A DNA stretch of 32,335 nucleotides. It comes from Acidobacteriota bacterium. GTDB lineage: Bacteria; Acidobacteriota; JAAYUB01. The notes beneath the pieces are model-generated. The model was not told the DNA's origin, searched no databases, and was given only the letters and a program-made list of their open reading frames with translations. Location: the NCBI GenBank assembly GCA_017996395.1, contig JAGOHA010000030.1:1-32335 (forward strand), in the 5' to 3' direction. Positions 17,569 to 29,573 of the stretch are shown here, one piece after another (position 1 is the stretch's first letter; each line of letters begins with the position of its first letter). Both the position numbers and the translations under genes were made by a program.

Positions 17569-19122
17569 CTAGAGCGGGATGTTCCCGTGCTTGCGGTACG
17601 GACGGGCGACCCGCTTGCCCTGCATCGTCTCCATGGCGGAGATGAGCCGCACCCGGGTCAGGTGGGGCGGGATGATCTCGTCGATGAAGCCGTACTCCGA
17701 CGGCAGTTTGGGATTGGCGAACTTCTTCCGGTAGTCGTCCAGGAGCTGGGTGCGCTTGCGGGTAGAGTCCTCGGCTTCGGCCAGCTCCCGGCGGAAGATG
17801 ATGTTGATGGCGCCCTCCGGCCCCATCACCGCGATTTCGGCCGAGGGCCAGGCGTAGTTGAGGTCGGCGCCGATGTGCTTCGAGTTCATGACGATGTAGG
17901 CGCCGCCGTAGGCCTTGCGGGTGACCACGGTCACGCGCGGCACAGTGGCCTCGGAGAAGGCGTACATCAGCTTGGCGCCGTGCCGGATGATGCCGCTGAG
18001 TTCCTGACTCTTGCCGGGGAGGAAACCGGGCACGTCGCACAGCACCACCAGCGGGATGTTGAATGCGTCGCAGAAGCGGATGAACCGCGCCCCCTTCACC
18101 GAGGCGTTGATGTCCAGGGTGCCGGCGAAGAACTTGGGATTGTTGGCGACCACGCCCACCGTCCGCCCGTTGAGGCGGGCGAAGCCCACCGAGATGTTGG
18201 GCGCGTAGTGCTCGTGCACCTCGAAATACTGGCCGCGGTCCATCAGGCAGCGGACCACGTCCTTGACGTCGTACGCCTTGATGGGGTCGAACGGTACGAT
18301 GTCGTACAGCTCGTCGCAGATGCGCTGGGGGTCGTCACCGGGATCCACCACCGGCGGCGGCTCGAGGTTGTTCGACGGGATGTAGCCGAGCAGGGTCTTG
18401 ACCTTCTGCAGGGCCTCCTCCTCGTCCTCGGCCATGAAGTGGGCCACCCCGCTCTCCGTGTTGTGGGTCTGGGCGGAGCCCAGCTCGTCGAAGGTGACCT
18501 CCTCCTTCGTCACGGCCTTGATCACGTCGGGGCCGGTGATGAACATGTGGCTGGTGCCCTTGACCATGAACACCATGTCCATGATGCCCGGCGAGTAGAC
18601 CGCGCCGCCGGCGCACGGGCCCATGATCACCGCGATCTGCGGGACGATCCCGGAGGTGTTCGTGTTGCGGTAGAAGATGTCGCCGTAGCCGGCCAGGCTC
18701 ATGACCCCTTCTTGGATGCGGGCGCCGCCGCTGTCGTTGAGGCCGATCACCGGAGCGCCGTTCTGAACCGCCAGGTCCATGACCTTGCAGATCTTCTCCG
18801 ACTGCTTCTTGCCCAGCGAGCCGCCCAGGACGGTGAAGTCCTGCGCGTAGACGTACACCAGCCGACCGCCGATGGCGCCGTAGCCGGTGATGACGCCGTC
18901 GCCCGGGTAAACCATCTTGTCCATGCCGAAGTCGTTGCACTTGTGCTGGACGAAGGTGTCCAGCTCGTGGAACGACCCGGGGTCGAGCAGGATGTCCAGC
19001 CGTTCCCGGGCGGTGAACTTGCCCTTGGCGTGCTGGCTCTTGATCTTGTCGGGGCCGCCGCCCTGGCGGGCGACCTCGATCATATCCAGCAATTCGCGCG
19101 TTTTCTCACGCAGAGTGGTCAT
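17569..19122 (-). CDS. Acyl-CoA carboxylase carboxyltransferase (propionyl-CoA/methylmalonyl type)
   Basis: A 517-residue crotonase-like carboxyltransferase of the PccB/MmdA class, which moves CO2 from carboxybiotin to acyl-CoA. Both half-domains are seen: the N-terminal half with [37 protein letters not shown] and [12 protein letters not shown], and the C-terminal half with [20 protein letters not shown]-type [10 protein letters not shown] and [19 protein letters not shown]. Pairing with a biotin carboxylase in one operon favours a carboxylase over methylmalonyl-CoA decarboxylase, whose membrane subunit is not visible. Acetyl- versus propionyl-CoA preference is not decided by what I can see. 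It is first in the operon, with GGAGAC before ATG. Confidence 0.93.
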   Translation of the reverse strand: MTTLREKTRELLDMIEVARQGGGPDKIKSQHAKGKFTARERLDILLDPGSFHELDTFVQHKCNDFGMDKMVYPGDGVITGYGAIGGRLVYVYAQDFTVLGGSLGKKQSEKICKVMDLAVQNGAPVIGLNDSGGARIQEGVMSLAGYGDIFYRNTNTSGIVPQIAVIMGPCAGGAVYSPGIMDMVFMVKGTSHMFITGPDVIKAVTKEEVTFDELGSAQTHNTESGVAHFMAEDEEEALQKVKTLLGYIPSNNLEPPPVVDPGDDPQRICDELYDIVPFDPIKAYDVKDVVRCLMDRGQYFEVHEHYAPNISVGFARLNGRTVGVVANNPKFFAGTLDINASVKGARFIRFCDAFNIPLVVLCDVPGFLPGKSQELSGIIRHGAKLMYAFSEATVPRVTVVTRKAYGGAYIVMNSKHIGADLNYAWPSAEIAVMGPEGAINIIFRRELAEAEDSTRKRTQLLDDYRKKFANPKLPSEYGFIDEIIPPHLTRVRLISAMETMQGKRVARPYRKHGNIPL

Positions 19123-19154
19123 GGTCTGTCTCCTGTGCCGGGATGAGCGCGTCT

Positions 19155-19183
19155 ATCTTAATCACGCCCCCCGGGGAATGCAA
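19155..19183 (-). promoter_or_regulatory. Promoter of the acyl-CoA carboxylase operon
   Basis: Read on the minus strand: TTGCAT (19178-19183), 17 bases, TAAGAT (19155-19160). The carboxyltransferase start is about 33 bases downstream. Confidence 0.7.
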
Positions 19184-19193
19184 CGCAAATCCC

Positions 19194-19218
19194 GGGCGGG
19201 CCGGACTCCGGCCGGCCC
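19194..19218 (-). terminator. GC-rich hairpin, possible terminator of the argF cluster
   Basis: GGGCGGGCCGG (19194-19204) pairs with CCGGCCGGCCC (19208-19218) with one mismatch and a 3-base loop. It lies between the argF stop and the carboxylase promoter. Only a short ATTT follows on the minus strand, so termination would be weak or Rho-dependent. Confidence 0.4.
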
Positions 19219-19272
19219 GGCCGCTGGGGCCGGACGGGCGGGCGATCTGGGCCGCGGCGACGGACCGCGCGG

Positions 19273-20211
19273 CTATATCGTGGCCAGCATGACGGCCTTG
19301 ATGGTGTGCTTGCGGTTCTCCGCCTCGTCCCAGGCGCGGCTCTGCGGGCCGTCGAGCACGTCGGCGGTGACCTCCTGCCCCTTCACCGCCGGGAGGCAGT
19401 GGAGGAACACGGTGTCGCGCCGCCCGGTGGCGGCCAGGGCCTTGGCGTTGACCTGGAAGGGGGTCAGGAGCTGGATGCGTTCCTTGGCCTTGCTCTCCTC
19501 GCCCATGGACGCCCACACGTCGGTGTAGATGATCTCGGCGCCCTTCACCGCGTCCTTCATCTGGTCGGTGATGGCGATGGAGCCGCCCGACGCCTTGGCC
19601 CACACCTGGCACTCCTTGACCAGCTCCTTGGCGGGCCAGAGCGACTTCGGCGCGGCGATGACATAGTGCAGGCCCATTTTGGCGCAGCCGATCATGAGCG
19701 AGTTGGCCATGTTGTTGCGGCCGTCGCCCGCGTACACGAACCGGATGCCCGCCAGGCGGCCGAAGGCCTCCTCCACGGTCATCAGGTCGGCCAGGACCTG
19801 GGTGGGATGATACAGGTCGGTCAGACCGTTGTAGACCGGCACGCCGGACCAGCGGGCCAGCGCGTCCACGGTTTCCTGCTTGAAGCCGCGGAACTGGATG
19901 GCGTCGAACATCCGGCCCAGCACCCGGGCGGTGTCCTCGATGCTCTCCTTGGCGCCGAGCTGGATGTCGTCGACGGACAGGAACACCGGATAGCCGCCCT
20001 CCTCGCCGAAGGCGGTCTCGAAGGCGCAGCGGGTCCGGGTGGACCGCTTTTCGAAGATCAGCGCCAGCGTCTTGCCCAGGAAGCGCTGGTGAGCGACGCC
20101 CGCCCGCCGGTCCTTCTTCACCTGATGGGAGATGTCCAGCAGGAAGCGGATTTCCTCGGGGGTTTCCTCCTTGAGACTCAGCAGCGAACGCCCTTTGAGG
20201 TTAAATGCCAT
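19273..20211 (-). CDS. argF: Ornithine carbamoyltransferase
   Basis: A 312-residue ornithine transcarbamylase: carbamoyl phosphate plus ornithine gives citrulline, or the reverse. Motifs in order are STRTR (about 48-52; carbamoyl-phosphate site), QLGAKESIEDTARVLGRM, HPTQ (about 135), DGRNNMANS, DVWASMGEE and FLHCLPA (the ornithine-binding Cys loop). The sequence after HCLP is shorter than in E. coli ArgF and ends with AENRKHTIKAVM. Because it sits beside carbamate kinase it could act in the catabolic direction (ArcB), but no arginine deiminase is present in the window. The start is the ATG behind AAGGAGAT; an upstream ATG lacks a site. Confidence 0.95.
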   Translation of the reverse strand: MAFNLKGRSLLSLKEETPEEIRFLLDISHQVKKDRRAGVAHQRFLGKTLALIFEKRSTRTRCAFETAFGEEGGYPVFLSVDDIQLGAKESIEDTARVLGRMFDAIQFRGFKQETVDALARWSGVPVYNGLTDLYHPTQVLADLMTVEEAFGRLAGIRFVYAGDGRNNMANSLMIGCAKMGLHYVIAAPKSLWPAKELVKECQVWAKASGGSIAITDQMKDAVKGAEIIYTDVWASMGEESKAKERIQLLTPFQVNAKALAATGRRDTVFLHCLPAVKGQEVTADVLDGPQSRAWDEAENRKHTIKAVMLATI

Positions 20212-20241
20212 GGGTGTATCTCCTTGAATCAAATTTTCTTA

Positions 20242-20362
20242 TCGAGGCTAGAGACTCGAGGCTCGTACCTTCTATTCGATATCATCCTGCCAGAACTCCA
20301 GCATCGAACTTCCAATTCCAAGATTTTGACCCAAGACTTTCAACTCGAGCCTCTAGCCTCGA
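20242..20362. repeat. Inverted CTCGAG-type repeat in the argF-arcC spacer
   Basis: The 155-base spacer between arcC and argF is flanked by inverted 19-base arms: 20242-20260 and 20344-20362, matching at 18 of 19. Each is built from TCGAG / AGGCT modules. The 18-base string CGAGCCTCTAGCCTCGAG (20346-20363) recurs exactly at 32013-32030. Between the arms lie about 80 bases of lower-GC noncoding sequence. The arcC stop codon (20367-20369) directly abuts the repeat. Confidence 0.75.
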
Positions 20363-20366
20363 GCCT

Positions 20367-21311
20367 CTATTCCCGGGTGAAGTGCGTGCCGGCGCGGCCG
20401 TGCAGCGCGTCGTACGCCTTGTCGAGCGAAGCGATGATGGCCCGCTGGCCGCCGCTTTCGAGGAAGTCGATCACCGCCTCCACCTTGGGGCCCATGCTTC
20501 CCTTGTGGAAGTGGCCCTCCGCGAGGTACCGGCGCGCTTCCGCCACCGTCAGGTTGTCCAGGAAGCGCTGGTCCGGTTTGTTGAAGTTGAGGGCGACCTT
20601 GTCCACTTCGGTGAGGATGATCAGCTCGTCGGCGCCGATCTCGCGGGCGAGCACCGCCGAGGCGCGGTCTTTGTCCACGACACCGTCGATCCCCTCGTAC
20701 GTGCCGTCGTCCGCGACGTAGACGGGCATGCCGCCGCCGCCGCAGGCGATGACGATGTGCCCGGCATCCACGAGCTGGCGGATGACGGGGCTTTCCACCA
20801 CCCGGCTCGGGTGGGGCGAGGGCACCACGTGGCGCCAGCCCCGGCCGGCGTCCTCCACCATGTGCTTCCCCTCGGCCATCATCAGGCGCGCCTCGTCCTC
20901 GGTGTGGAACCGGCCCACCGGCTTGGTGGGATGCTTCAGGCTGGGGTCCTCGCGGTCCACGATGACCTGGGTGACCACGGCCACCACCTCGCGGCGGATC
21001 TGCTCGCGGGTGAGGCGGTTCTGGAGCGACTGGGCGATCATGTAACCCATTTCGCCCTGGGTGTCGGCCACGCAGACGCCCAGCGGCAGATCGTAGGCGA
21101 AACCGCGCGAGCGGTCCACCCGGATCATCATGTTGCCCACCTGCGGGCCGTTGCCGTGGGTGATGACGACGTCATGGCCGTCCCGGATCAGGCCCATGAT
21201 CCGGTCGATGGCCAGGCGCGTGTTGGCGAACTGCTCGTAGACCGTGCCCTCCTGGCCTTTTTGCAGGATGGCGTTGCCTCCGAAAGCGATGACGATGCGT
21301 TGCTTCTTCAT
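20367..21311 (-). CDS. arcC: Carbamate kinase
   Basis: A 314-residue carbamate kinase of the amino-acid kinase fold: ADP plus carbamoyl phosphate gives ATP plus carbamate, or carbamoyl phosphate synthesis in the reverse direction. It shows IVIAFGGNAI (6-15), ITHGNGPQVGNMM, the CVADTQGEMGY region, KPVGRFH, ACGGGGMPV, GVVDKDRASAVLA and LTEVDKVALNF, in the standard order and length. It could supply carbamoyl phosphate from ammonia and bicarbonate to the neighbouring carbamoyltransferases, or harvest ATP from citrulline or other ureido compounds. It starts at ATG with GGAG 8 bases upstream, 53 bases after pyrI. Confidence 0.95.
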   Translation of the reverse strand: MKKQRIVIAFGGNAILQKGQEGTVYEQFANTRLAIDRIMGLIRDGHDVVITHGNGPQVGNMMIRVDRSRGFAYDLPLGVCVADTQGEMGYMIAQSLQNRLTREQIRREVVAVVTQVIVDREDPSLKHPTKPVGRFHTEDEARLMMAEGKHMVEDAGRGWRHVVPSPHPSRVVESPVIRQLVDAGHIVIACGGGGMPVYVADDGTYEGIDGVVDKDRASAVLAREIGADELIILTEVDKVALNFNKPDQRFLDNLTVAEARRYLAEGHFHKGSMGPKVEAVIDFLESGGQRAIIASLDKAYDALHGRAGTHFTRE

Positions 21312-21364
21312 AACAGAGACTCCATGCGCTGATTGCGGATGATGGCGGCCGGCGGGTCGCGGGG

Positions 21365-22794
<1,430 letters not shown>

Positions 22795-22805
22795 TTAAAG
22801 GTGGG

Positions 22806-22816
22806 ATCATATCATA
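22806..22816 (-). promoter_or_regulatory. Tandem TATGAT -10 boxes upstream of pyrB
   Basis: Two overlapping TATGAT hexamers (22806-22811 and 22811-22816 on the minus strand) form TTATGATATGAT. The distal one has an upstream TGA that makes an extended -10. No clear -35 is seen. The leader to the pyrB ATG would be about 25 bases. Confidence 0.55.
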
Positions 22817-22861
22817 ATCGTCCACCGATGGCACCGGATATTTCCGCCGGCGGCCGGTCCC

Positions 22862-24244
22862 TCAGCGGACGGCTCCGGCCGACAGCGGCCAGCGCTCGGG
22901 CCGGCGCTCCAGGTGGCGGAACCGCAGCCAGAACACCAGCCCCGTCGCCGCCATCTCCAGGATGAGCGCCGCCCACGCGCCCGGCAGCCCCAGGCCGGCG
23001 GGAAGCGCCAGCGCCCACGCCAGCGGCAGGGCCAGCAGCCACTGCCCGGCCATGTACACCAGGGTGGGGAAGCGGGTGTCGCCCAGGCCCTTGAGGCAGC
23101 CGTACAGGACGATGGTCAGCCCGTCGAAGATATGGAACACCACCATGAGCGAGACCATCGCCGCCGCCGGGGCAACCAGCGCCGCCTCCAGGGAAAAGGC
23201 GCGCACGATGGGCTCGCGGGCCAGCAGGTAAGCCAGCGACAGGGCCACCAGGACGCCGGCCGACAGCTGCAGCGCCAGCCGCGCCGACCGGCTCACCGCC
23301 GCCGGCCGGCCCGCCCCGGCCGCCTGCCCCACCAGCGTCGTGGCGGCGATGGAGAGCCCCAGGTTGAACATGTACGACAGCGCCATGACCCGCACCGGCA
23401 CCTGGTTGATGGCCAGGGCGGTCACGCCGATCCACTCCACGATGGTGGAGAACGCGAACAACCCACCGATATCCAGCAGCACGTAGACGCCGTTGGGCAG
23501 CCCCACGCGGAAAAACTCGCGCGCGAACGCCCGGTCGGGGCGCTCCCCCGCCCCGTCCGGGGGGCGGAGCACCGCCGGCGGCCGCCACTTCAGGATCGCC
23601 GCGAACACCAGAAACGACACCAGATTGGATGCGGCGGTGGCCAGGGCGGCCCCCTCGATCCCCATGGCCGGGAAGCCGCCGTGGCCGAAGATGAGCAGGT
23701 AGTTCAGGCCGATGTTCATCGCGTTGGCGAGCACGGTGATGGTCATAGGCGTCCGGACATGGCCCAGGCCGTTCAGCACGTTCGCCCAGCCGACGACGAC
23801 GAACAGGAACGGCGCCCCCAGGGCCCGGCGCGACACGTAGAGAAACGCCTGGCGGCGGATTTCCGGCTCGATGCCGAGCAGCGCCATCAGCCCGTCCGAG
23901 GCCCACGACAACGCCGCCACCCCGAGCCCGGCGACCAGCCCCAGCCAGAGCGCCAGCCGGACCAGCCGGCGGCAGTCCGCGCCGCGGCCCGCGCCGAAGA
24001 ACTGCGCGGCAAAGGCGTTGCCGATGCTGATGAGCCCGATGGGGAATCCGTAGATGAGGAACACCAGCAACAGGCCGTAGCCCACCGCCGCCAGCTCGGT
24101 GGTGCCGAGCGACCCCACCATGAGCGTGTCGGCCAGCGCCAGCAGGTTGTTGCTGATGTTCGCCAGGATCACCGGCGCCGCCAGGGCCAGCACGTGCCGG
24201 TACTCTCGCCAGGGGATCCGGTGCCAGGGGGCCTGCGGTGGCAT
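22862..24244 (-). CDS. MATE family efflux transporter
   Basis: A 460-residue polytopic membrane protein with about 12 membrane segments, matching the MATE (multidrug and toxic compound extrusion) fold. Diagnostic stretches are VLALAAPVILANISNNLLALADTLMVGSLGTTELAAVGYG near the N-terminus, GANAF-like GNAFAAQFFGAGRG, GLGHVRTPMTI in the first half and INQVPVRVMALSYMFNLGLSIAATTLVGQAAGAG in the second half. It would export drugs or metabolites by Na+ or H+ antiport. It starts with ATG at 24244 without a clear Shine-Dalgarno, 20 bases after the GT2 gene, so it is probably translated with it. Confidence 0.92.
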   Translation of the reverse strand: MPPQAPWHRIPWREYRHVLALAAPVILANISNNLLALADTLMVGSLGTTELAAVGYGLLLVFLIYGFPIGLISIGNAFAAQFFGAGRGADCRRLVRLALWLGLVAGLGVAALSWASDGLMALLGIEPEIRRQAFLYVSRRALGAPFLFVVVGWANVLNGLGHVRTPMTITVLANAMNIGLNYLLIFGHGGFPAMGIEGAALATAASNLVSFLVFAAILKWRPPAVLRPPDGAGERPDRAFAREFFRVGLPNGVYVLLDIGGLFAFSTIVEWIGVTALAINQVPVRVMALSYMFNLGLSIAATTLVGQAAGAGRPAAVSRSARLALQLSAGVLVALSLAYLLAREPIVRAFSLEAALVAPAAAMVSLMVVFHIFDGLTIVLYGCLKGLGDTRFPTLVYMAGQWLLALPLAWALALPAGLGLPGAWAALILEMAATGLVFWLRFRHLERRPERWPLSAGAVR

Positions 24245-24264
24245 GGCGGGAGGGGAGGGGGCGC

Positions 24265-25017
24265 TCAGGGCCGCAGCCGGGCCCGGAGCTCCGCGTCGAA
24301 CCAGAGTCGCCGCCGCAGATCGAGGATCCGGCGGAGGAAGTAGACGATGTCGCGGATGAGCCGCACCTTGCTGTCACGGACCTGGTCGTCGCGCCAGCAC
24401 ACCGGGATCTCCCGCACCCGGCAGCCCCCCCGGCCGGCCAACAGCAGGAGCTCGGAATCGAAGAACCAGTGCGAATCGCGGGTCAACGGCAGGAAGCGGT
24501 CCCGGACGGAGCGGCTCACCGCCTTGAACCCGCACTGGGCGTCGCGGAACGGCGCCTGGAAGAACAGCCACAGGCACAGGTTGTACCCGCGGGAGGAGAC
24601 CTCGCGGCTCAGCGACCGGTCGGTCACCCGGGCGCCGGGGATCAGCCGGCTGCCGATGGCCGCGTCGGCGCCGTCGCGCACCGCCCCCAGCAGCTCGGGC
24701 AGGTGGCGCAGCTCGGTGGCCAGGTCGGCGTCCATGTACGCATAGATGTCGGACTCATGCTCGGTCCAGCACTGCCGGAGCGCCCGGCCGCGCCCCTTCT
24801 CGGCCACGCGGACGTACTCCACGCCCATGAGCCGTTCGGCCAGCCCCCGGCCGATGGCGCCGGTGGCGTCGGTGGACGCGTTGTCGGCGATGAGCAGGCG
24901 CCAGTGATAGCCCTCCAGGCGGGTTTCGCAGAACGCCCGGAGGGTGGTCACGTTCGCCTCGAGGATCTCGGCTTCGTTGTGGCACGGCAGCGTGATGAGC
25001 ACGCGGGGCACGGACAT
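24265..25017 (-). CDS. GT2 family glycosyltransferase (dolichyl-phosphate-sugar synthase-like)
   Basis: A 250-residue family 2 glycosyltransferase. It has the nucleotide-sugar site LPCHNEAE (10-17), DNASTD (45-50), the metal-binding YMDADLA (94-100) and DAQCGFKAV (159-167), which is typical of polyprenyl-phosphate hexose transferases. It would add a sugar from a nucleotide donor to a lipid phosphate on the inner face of the membrane for later envelope use. The length and lack of membrane helices fit a cytoplasmic or peripheral enzyme. It starts at ATG 25017, 87 bases after efp. Confidence 0.9.
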   Translation of the reverse strand: MSVPRVLITLPCHNEAEILEANVTTLRAFCETRLEGYHWRLLIADNASTDATGAIGRGLAERLMGVEYVRVAEKGRGRALRQCWTEHESDIYAYMDADLATELRHLPELLGAVRDGADAAIGSRLIPGARVTDRSLSREVSSRGYNLCLWLFFQAPFRDAQCGFKAVSRSVRDRFLPLTRDSHWFFDSELLLLAGRGGCRVREIPVCWRDDQVRDSKVRLIRDIVYFLRRILDLRRRLWFDAELRARLRP

Positions 25018-25104
25018 GACGTTTGACCTCCCCCCGGCCGGAGCCGGGCGGTTGGCGCCGGGTGCGCCGGCCGGCGGCGCGGGCGCGGGAAACCCGCCCC
25101 GGCC

Positions 25105-25662
25105 TCAGCAGCGGCTGACGTAGGTGCCGCTGTCGGTGTTGACCTTGATGATGTCGCCTTCCTCGACGAAGGGGGGCACCTGCACCACCAGGCCGGTCTC
25201 CAGCTTGGCGGGCTTGGTCACGTTGGACACGGTGGCGTTCTTCACCGCCGGGTCCGTCTCGATCACCAGCAGTTCCACCGCGGCGGGCAGTTCGACACCC
25301 ACCGGCTTGCTGTCGTAGAAATCCACCGTGATGACGGTCTCGGGCTTGAGATAGTTCACCGCGTCACCGAGCGCCTCGGGGCCGAGGCTGACCTGTTCGT
25401 ACGTCTCGGTGTTCATGAAGTAGAAGTGGTCGCTGTCGGCGTAGAGATAGGACATCTGGTGGGTGTCGAGAAAAGCCTTCTCCACCCGGTCGGTGGAGCG
25501 GAAGCGGTAGTCCTTCTGGGTGCCGGTCTTGAGGTTGCGCAGCTTCGTCTGCACGAAGCCCCGCAGGTTGCCCGGTGTGGCGTGGTGGTACGTGAGCACC
25601 TGGAACAGTTCGCCATCCATCTTGATGATGACGCCCTTGCGGATATCGGTGGCGTTGATCAT
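25105..25662 (-). CDS. efp: Elongation factor P
   Basis: A 185-residue EF-P, which binds the ribosome between P and E sites and rescues stalling at polyproline. It has DIRKGVIIKMDGELFQV, then the tip loop ATPGNLRGFVQTKLRNLKTG (28-47), RSTDRVEKAFLDTHQMSYLY and VVQVPPFVEEGDIIKV, with a TYVSRC end. The residue that is Lys 34 in E. coli (PGKGQAF) is Asn 32 here (PGNLRGF), with Arg at 34. The usual lysylated, rhamnosylated or other modified residue is therefore not at its normal site. The start is ATG at 25662 with GGAGGT upstream. It lies 98 bases after serS. Confidence 0.95.
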   Translation of the reverse strand: MINATDIRKGVIIKMDGELFQVLTYHHATPGNLRGFVQTKLRNLKTGTQKDYRFRSTDRVEKAFLDTHQMSYLYADSDHFYFMNTETYEQVSLGPEALGDAVNYLKPETVITVDFYDSKPVGVELPAAVELLVIETDPAVKNATVSNVTKPAKLETGLVVQVPPFVEEGDIIKVNTDSGTYVSRC

Positions 25663-25723
25663 GATCGGGGGATACCTCCCTTGGGGGAATCGGAGCGGGC
25701 CACGGGGCGCGCCCTTATGAAAT

Positions 25724-25755
25724 CCCGGGCCGCACCGCCGCGGCGGCGGCCCGGG
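25724..25755 (-). terminator. 10-bp hairpin between serS and efp
   Basis: CCCGGGCCGC (25724-25733) pairs perfectly with 25746-25755 around a 12-base loop, just after the serS stop. The minus strand continues ATTTCATAAGG, not a clear T-tract, so it may be a weak terminator or processing signal separating serS from efp. Confidence 0.4.
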
Positions 25756-25760
25756 CGCGT

Positions 25761-27035
25761 TCACGGAACGATGGCCTCCTGGCCGTGCAGGTAAGGCCGC
25801 AGCGCTGCCGGGATGGTGACCGAGCCGTCGCGCTGCTGGCCGTTTTCCAGCAACGCCACCCACGTGCGGCCGATGGCCAGGCCCGAACCGTTCAGGGTGT
25901 GCAGGAAGCGTACCTTGCCCCCGTCCGCCGGCCGGTAGCGCAGGTTGGCCCGGCGCGCCTGGAAATCCTTGAAGTTGCTGCAGGAGGAGATCTCCACGTA
26001 CTTCCCGGCGCTGGGGAGCCACACCTCGAGGTCGTACGTCTTGGCCGAGGAAAAGCCCATGTCGCCGGTGCAGAGCGCCACCACGCGGTACGGCAGCTCC
26101 AGCCGCTGGAGGATCCGTTCGGCGTCGGCGGTGAGGCCTTCGAGCTCGGCCATGGAGTCCTCGGGGCGGCAGAACTTGACCAGCTCCACCTTGTGGAACT
26201 GGTGCTGCCGGATGAGCCCCCGCGTCTCCTTCCCGTGCGCGCCCGCCTCGGAGCGGAAGCACGGGGTGAAGGCCACGTGGCGGATGGGCAGGCCGGCCTC
26301 GGGCAGGATCTCCTCCCGGTAGAGGTTGGTGACAGGGACCTCGGCCGTGGGGATCAGGTAGAACGGCCACCCCTGCAGGCGGAACAGGTCCTCCTCGAAC
26401 TTGGGCAGGTTGCCCGTGCCCACGAGCGCGTCGGCGTTGACGATGTACGGCGGCAGGATCTCCTGGTAGCCGTGCTCCCGGACGTGCACGTCGAGCATGA
26501 ACGCGGCCAGCGCGCGCTCCAGCGCCGCGCCCGCGCCCCGGTAGACGGCGAACCGGGCGCCGGTGATCTTGCCGGCCCGGTCCATGTCCAGGATGTTCAG
26601 GGCGCGTCCCAGATCGACGTGGTCCCGCACCGGAAAGTCGAACGCCCGCGGCTGCCCCCACCGGCGGACCTCCACGTTCTCATCGGCGGAGGCGCCCACC
26701 GGCACCGAGTCGTCGGGCAGGTTGGGCACGTTGAGGAGGAAGCCGTCGAGGTTCCGTTCCGTTTCGGCCAGATCGGCCTCGAGTCCCTTGATCTCCTCGC
26801 CCACCGCCTTCATGCGCGCCATTTCGGCCGCGACGTCCCGGCCCTCTTTCTTGAGCCGCGGGATCTCGCCCGACACCTTGTTGCGCAGCGCCCGCAGCTC
26901 CTCGACGCGGACGAGGATCTCGCGGCGGCGCCCCTCCAGCCCGGCGAAGGCGTCGAAGTCCGGCGCCGCGCCGCGCTGGGCGATTTTCGCTTTGACAAGC
27001 TCGAGGTTTTCCCTTACAAATTTCAGGTCCAGCAT
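25761..27035 (-). CDS. serS: Seryl-tRNA synthetase
   Basis: A 424-residue class II synthetase. The N-terminal coiled coil (about 25-100; RVEELRALRNKVSGEIPRLKKEG) binds the long arm of tRNA-Ser. The catalytic domain has motif 2 as CFRSEAGAHGKETRGLIRQHQFHKVE (positions near 254-279) and motif 3 as GSGLAIGRTWVALLEN near 380-395, with EISSCSNFKDFQARR and TLN before it. All of this is standard. It begins MLDLKFVREN, with GGTGGAG in front of ATG. It is the first gene of the minus-strand run down to the pyr cluster, with its own promoter at 27066-27094. Confidence 0.97.
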   Translation of the reverse strand: MLDLKFVRENLELVKAKIAQRGAAPDFDAFAGLEGRRREILVRVEELRALRNKVSGEIPRLKKEGRDVAAEMARMKAVGEEIKGLEADLAETERNLDGFLLNVPNLPDDSVPVGASADENVEVRRWGQPRAFDFPVRDHVDLGRALNILDMDRAGKITGARFAVYRGAGAALERALAAFMLDVHVREHGYQEILPPYIVNADALVGTGNLPKFEEDLFRLQGWPFYLIPTAEVPVTNLYREEILPEAGLPIRHVAFTPCFRSEAGAHGKETRGLIRQHQFHKVELVKFCRPEDSMAELEGLTADAERILQRLELPYRVVALCTGDMGFSSAKTYDLEVWLPSAGKYVEISSCSNFKDFQARRANLRYRPADGGKVRFLHTLNGSGLAIGRTWVALLENGQQRDGSVTIPAALRPYLHGQEAIVP

Positions 27036-27065
27036 CCGGAAACTCCACCGGCGAAGAAAAGAGGT

Positions 27066-27094
27066 ATTTTAAAAAAAAGCAGTCCAAATTACAA
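27066..27094 (-). promoter_or_regulatory. serS promoter
   Basis: Read on the minus strand: TTGTAA (27089-27094), 17 bases, TAAAAT (27066-27071), about 30 bases upstream of serS. An 8-base T run inside the spacer may help bending. Confidence 0.65.
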
Positions 27095-27100
27095 TATGAT
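27090..27100 (+). promoter_or_regulatory. Plus-strand -10 elements for the PP2C gene
   Basis: TACAAT (27090-27095) overlaps TATGAT (27095-27100). The first has a TTTTAA 17 bases upstream, a poor -35. It overlaps the serS promoter on the other strand, so the two directions may compete. Confidence 0.4.
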
Positions 27101-27141
27101 CCTGATTCGACCATACCCCGACCGCGAGGCGAACATTTTTC

Positions 27142-28001
27142 ATGGGCGGTGACCGGCAGCCGAAGAGACCCCCGCAGCTCCTGTATGCCGCGTTGACCGA
27201 CACCGGCCGGGAGCGTCAGAACAACGAGGACGGTGTGGTGGCCTGCGATCTCGCCACCGCCACCGGCCATCGGCAGGCCGTGTCCGCGTTCTTCGCGGTG
27301 TCCGACGGCATGGGCGGCCACAACGCCGGCGAGATCGCGGCCATGACCGCCATCCAGAGCGTGGCGGCCTCCCTCACCCGCGGCTACTTCCTGCCCGTCC
27401 TGCGCACCGACATCTACCAGCTTCCCGAGCGCGTCTACAACTACCACTTTCGCCGCGCCAAGCGCCGCCCGACCCGCCCCGCCGCCCGGCGGGTGCTGAC
27501 CGCCGCCATGGAGCGGGCCAACGCCGCGATCATCGACCTGTCGCGCAAGAATCCCGCCTTTTTCGGCATGGGCGCCACCCTGACGGCGGCGGTGCTGGAC
27601 GACCACCGGCTCACGGTGGCCAGCGTCGGCGACAGCCGCTGCTACGTGTACGCCGACAAGCGGCTGCAGCAGGTGACGAAGGACCACACCATCGTCAACC
27701 AGATGGTGGAGCTGGGCCGGATCTCCCCCGAGGACGCCGCCCATCACCCCGGCCGCAACTTTCTCTACAAGAGCCTCGGCTCCTCCGAGCGGCTCGAATT
27801 CGACCTGTTCGACCTGGAGCTGGCCCCGCCGGCGTGGATCCTCATCTGCTCCGACGGGCTGACCGGCATGGTGCCCGATGCGGAAATCGCCCGGGTGGTC
27901 GCCGACTGCCGCCAGCCGCACAACGGCGCCGCGGAGCTGATCCGGCGGGCCAATCGGGCGGGCGGCAAGGACAACATCTCCGTGGTATTGGCTAAGCTGA
28001 C

Positions 28002-28005
<4 letters not shown>
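27142..28005 (+). CDS. PP2C-family Ser/Thr protein phosphatase
   Basis: A 287-residue PP2C. It carries the metal-binding residues in RERQNNEDGVV (about 24-34), VSDGMGGHNAGE (about 53-64), the GDSRCYVY strand (about 159-166), CSDGLTGM (about 234-241) and GGKDNISVV (about 275-283). All the usual aspartates are present, so it should be active, removing phosphate from Ser/Thr targets in the cytoplasm. Its stop overlaps the start of the kinase gene as ATGA, implying that the pair works as a reversible phosphorylation module. The start is ATG with a GAGG about 11 bases upstream; the ribosome-binding site is weak. Confidence 0.93.
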
Positions 28006-29564
<1,559 letters not shown>

Positions 29565-29573
29565 CCCGCGCCC

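Noticed and set aside
19273-21311. Complete arginine deiminase operon
   Set aside because: Carbamate kinase and ornithine carbamoyltransferase are present, but no arcA or arginine-ornithine antiporter is visible, and pyrBI lies next door.
22812-24377. Alternate frame over the MATE gene on the minus strand
   Set aside because: The translation is Gly/Ala/Arg-rich without domains, whereas the MATE frame has 12 hydrophobic segments and family motifs.
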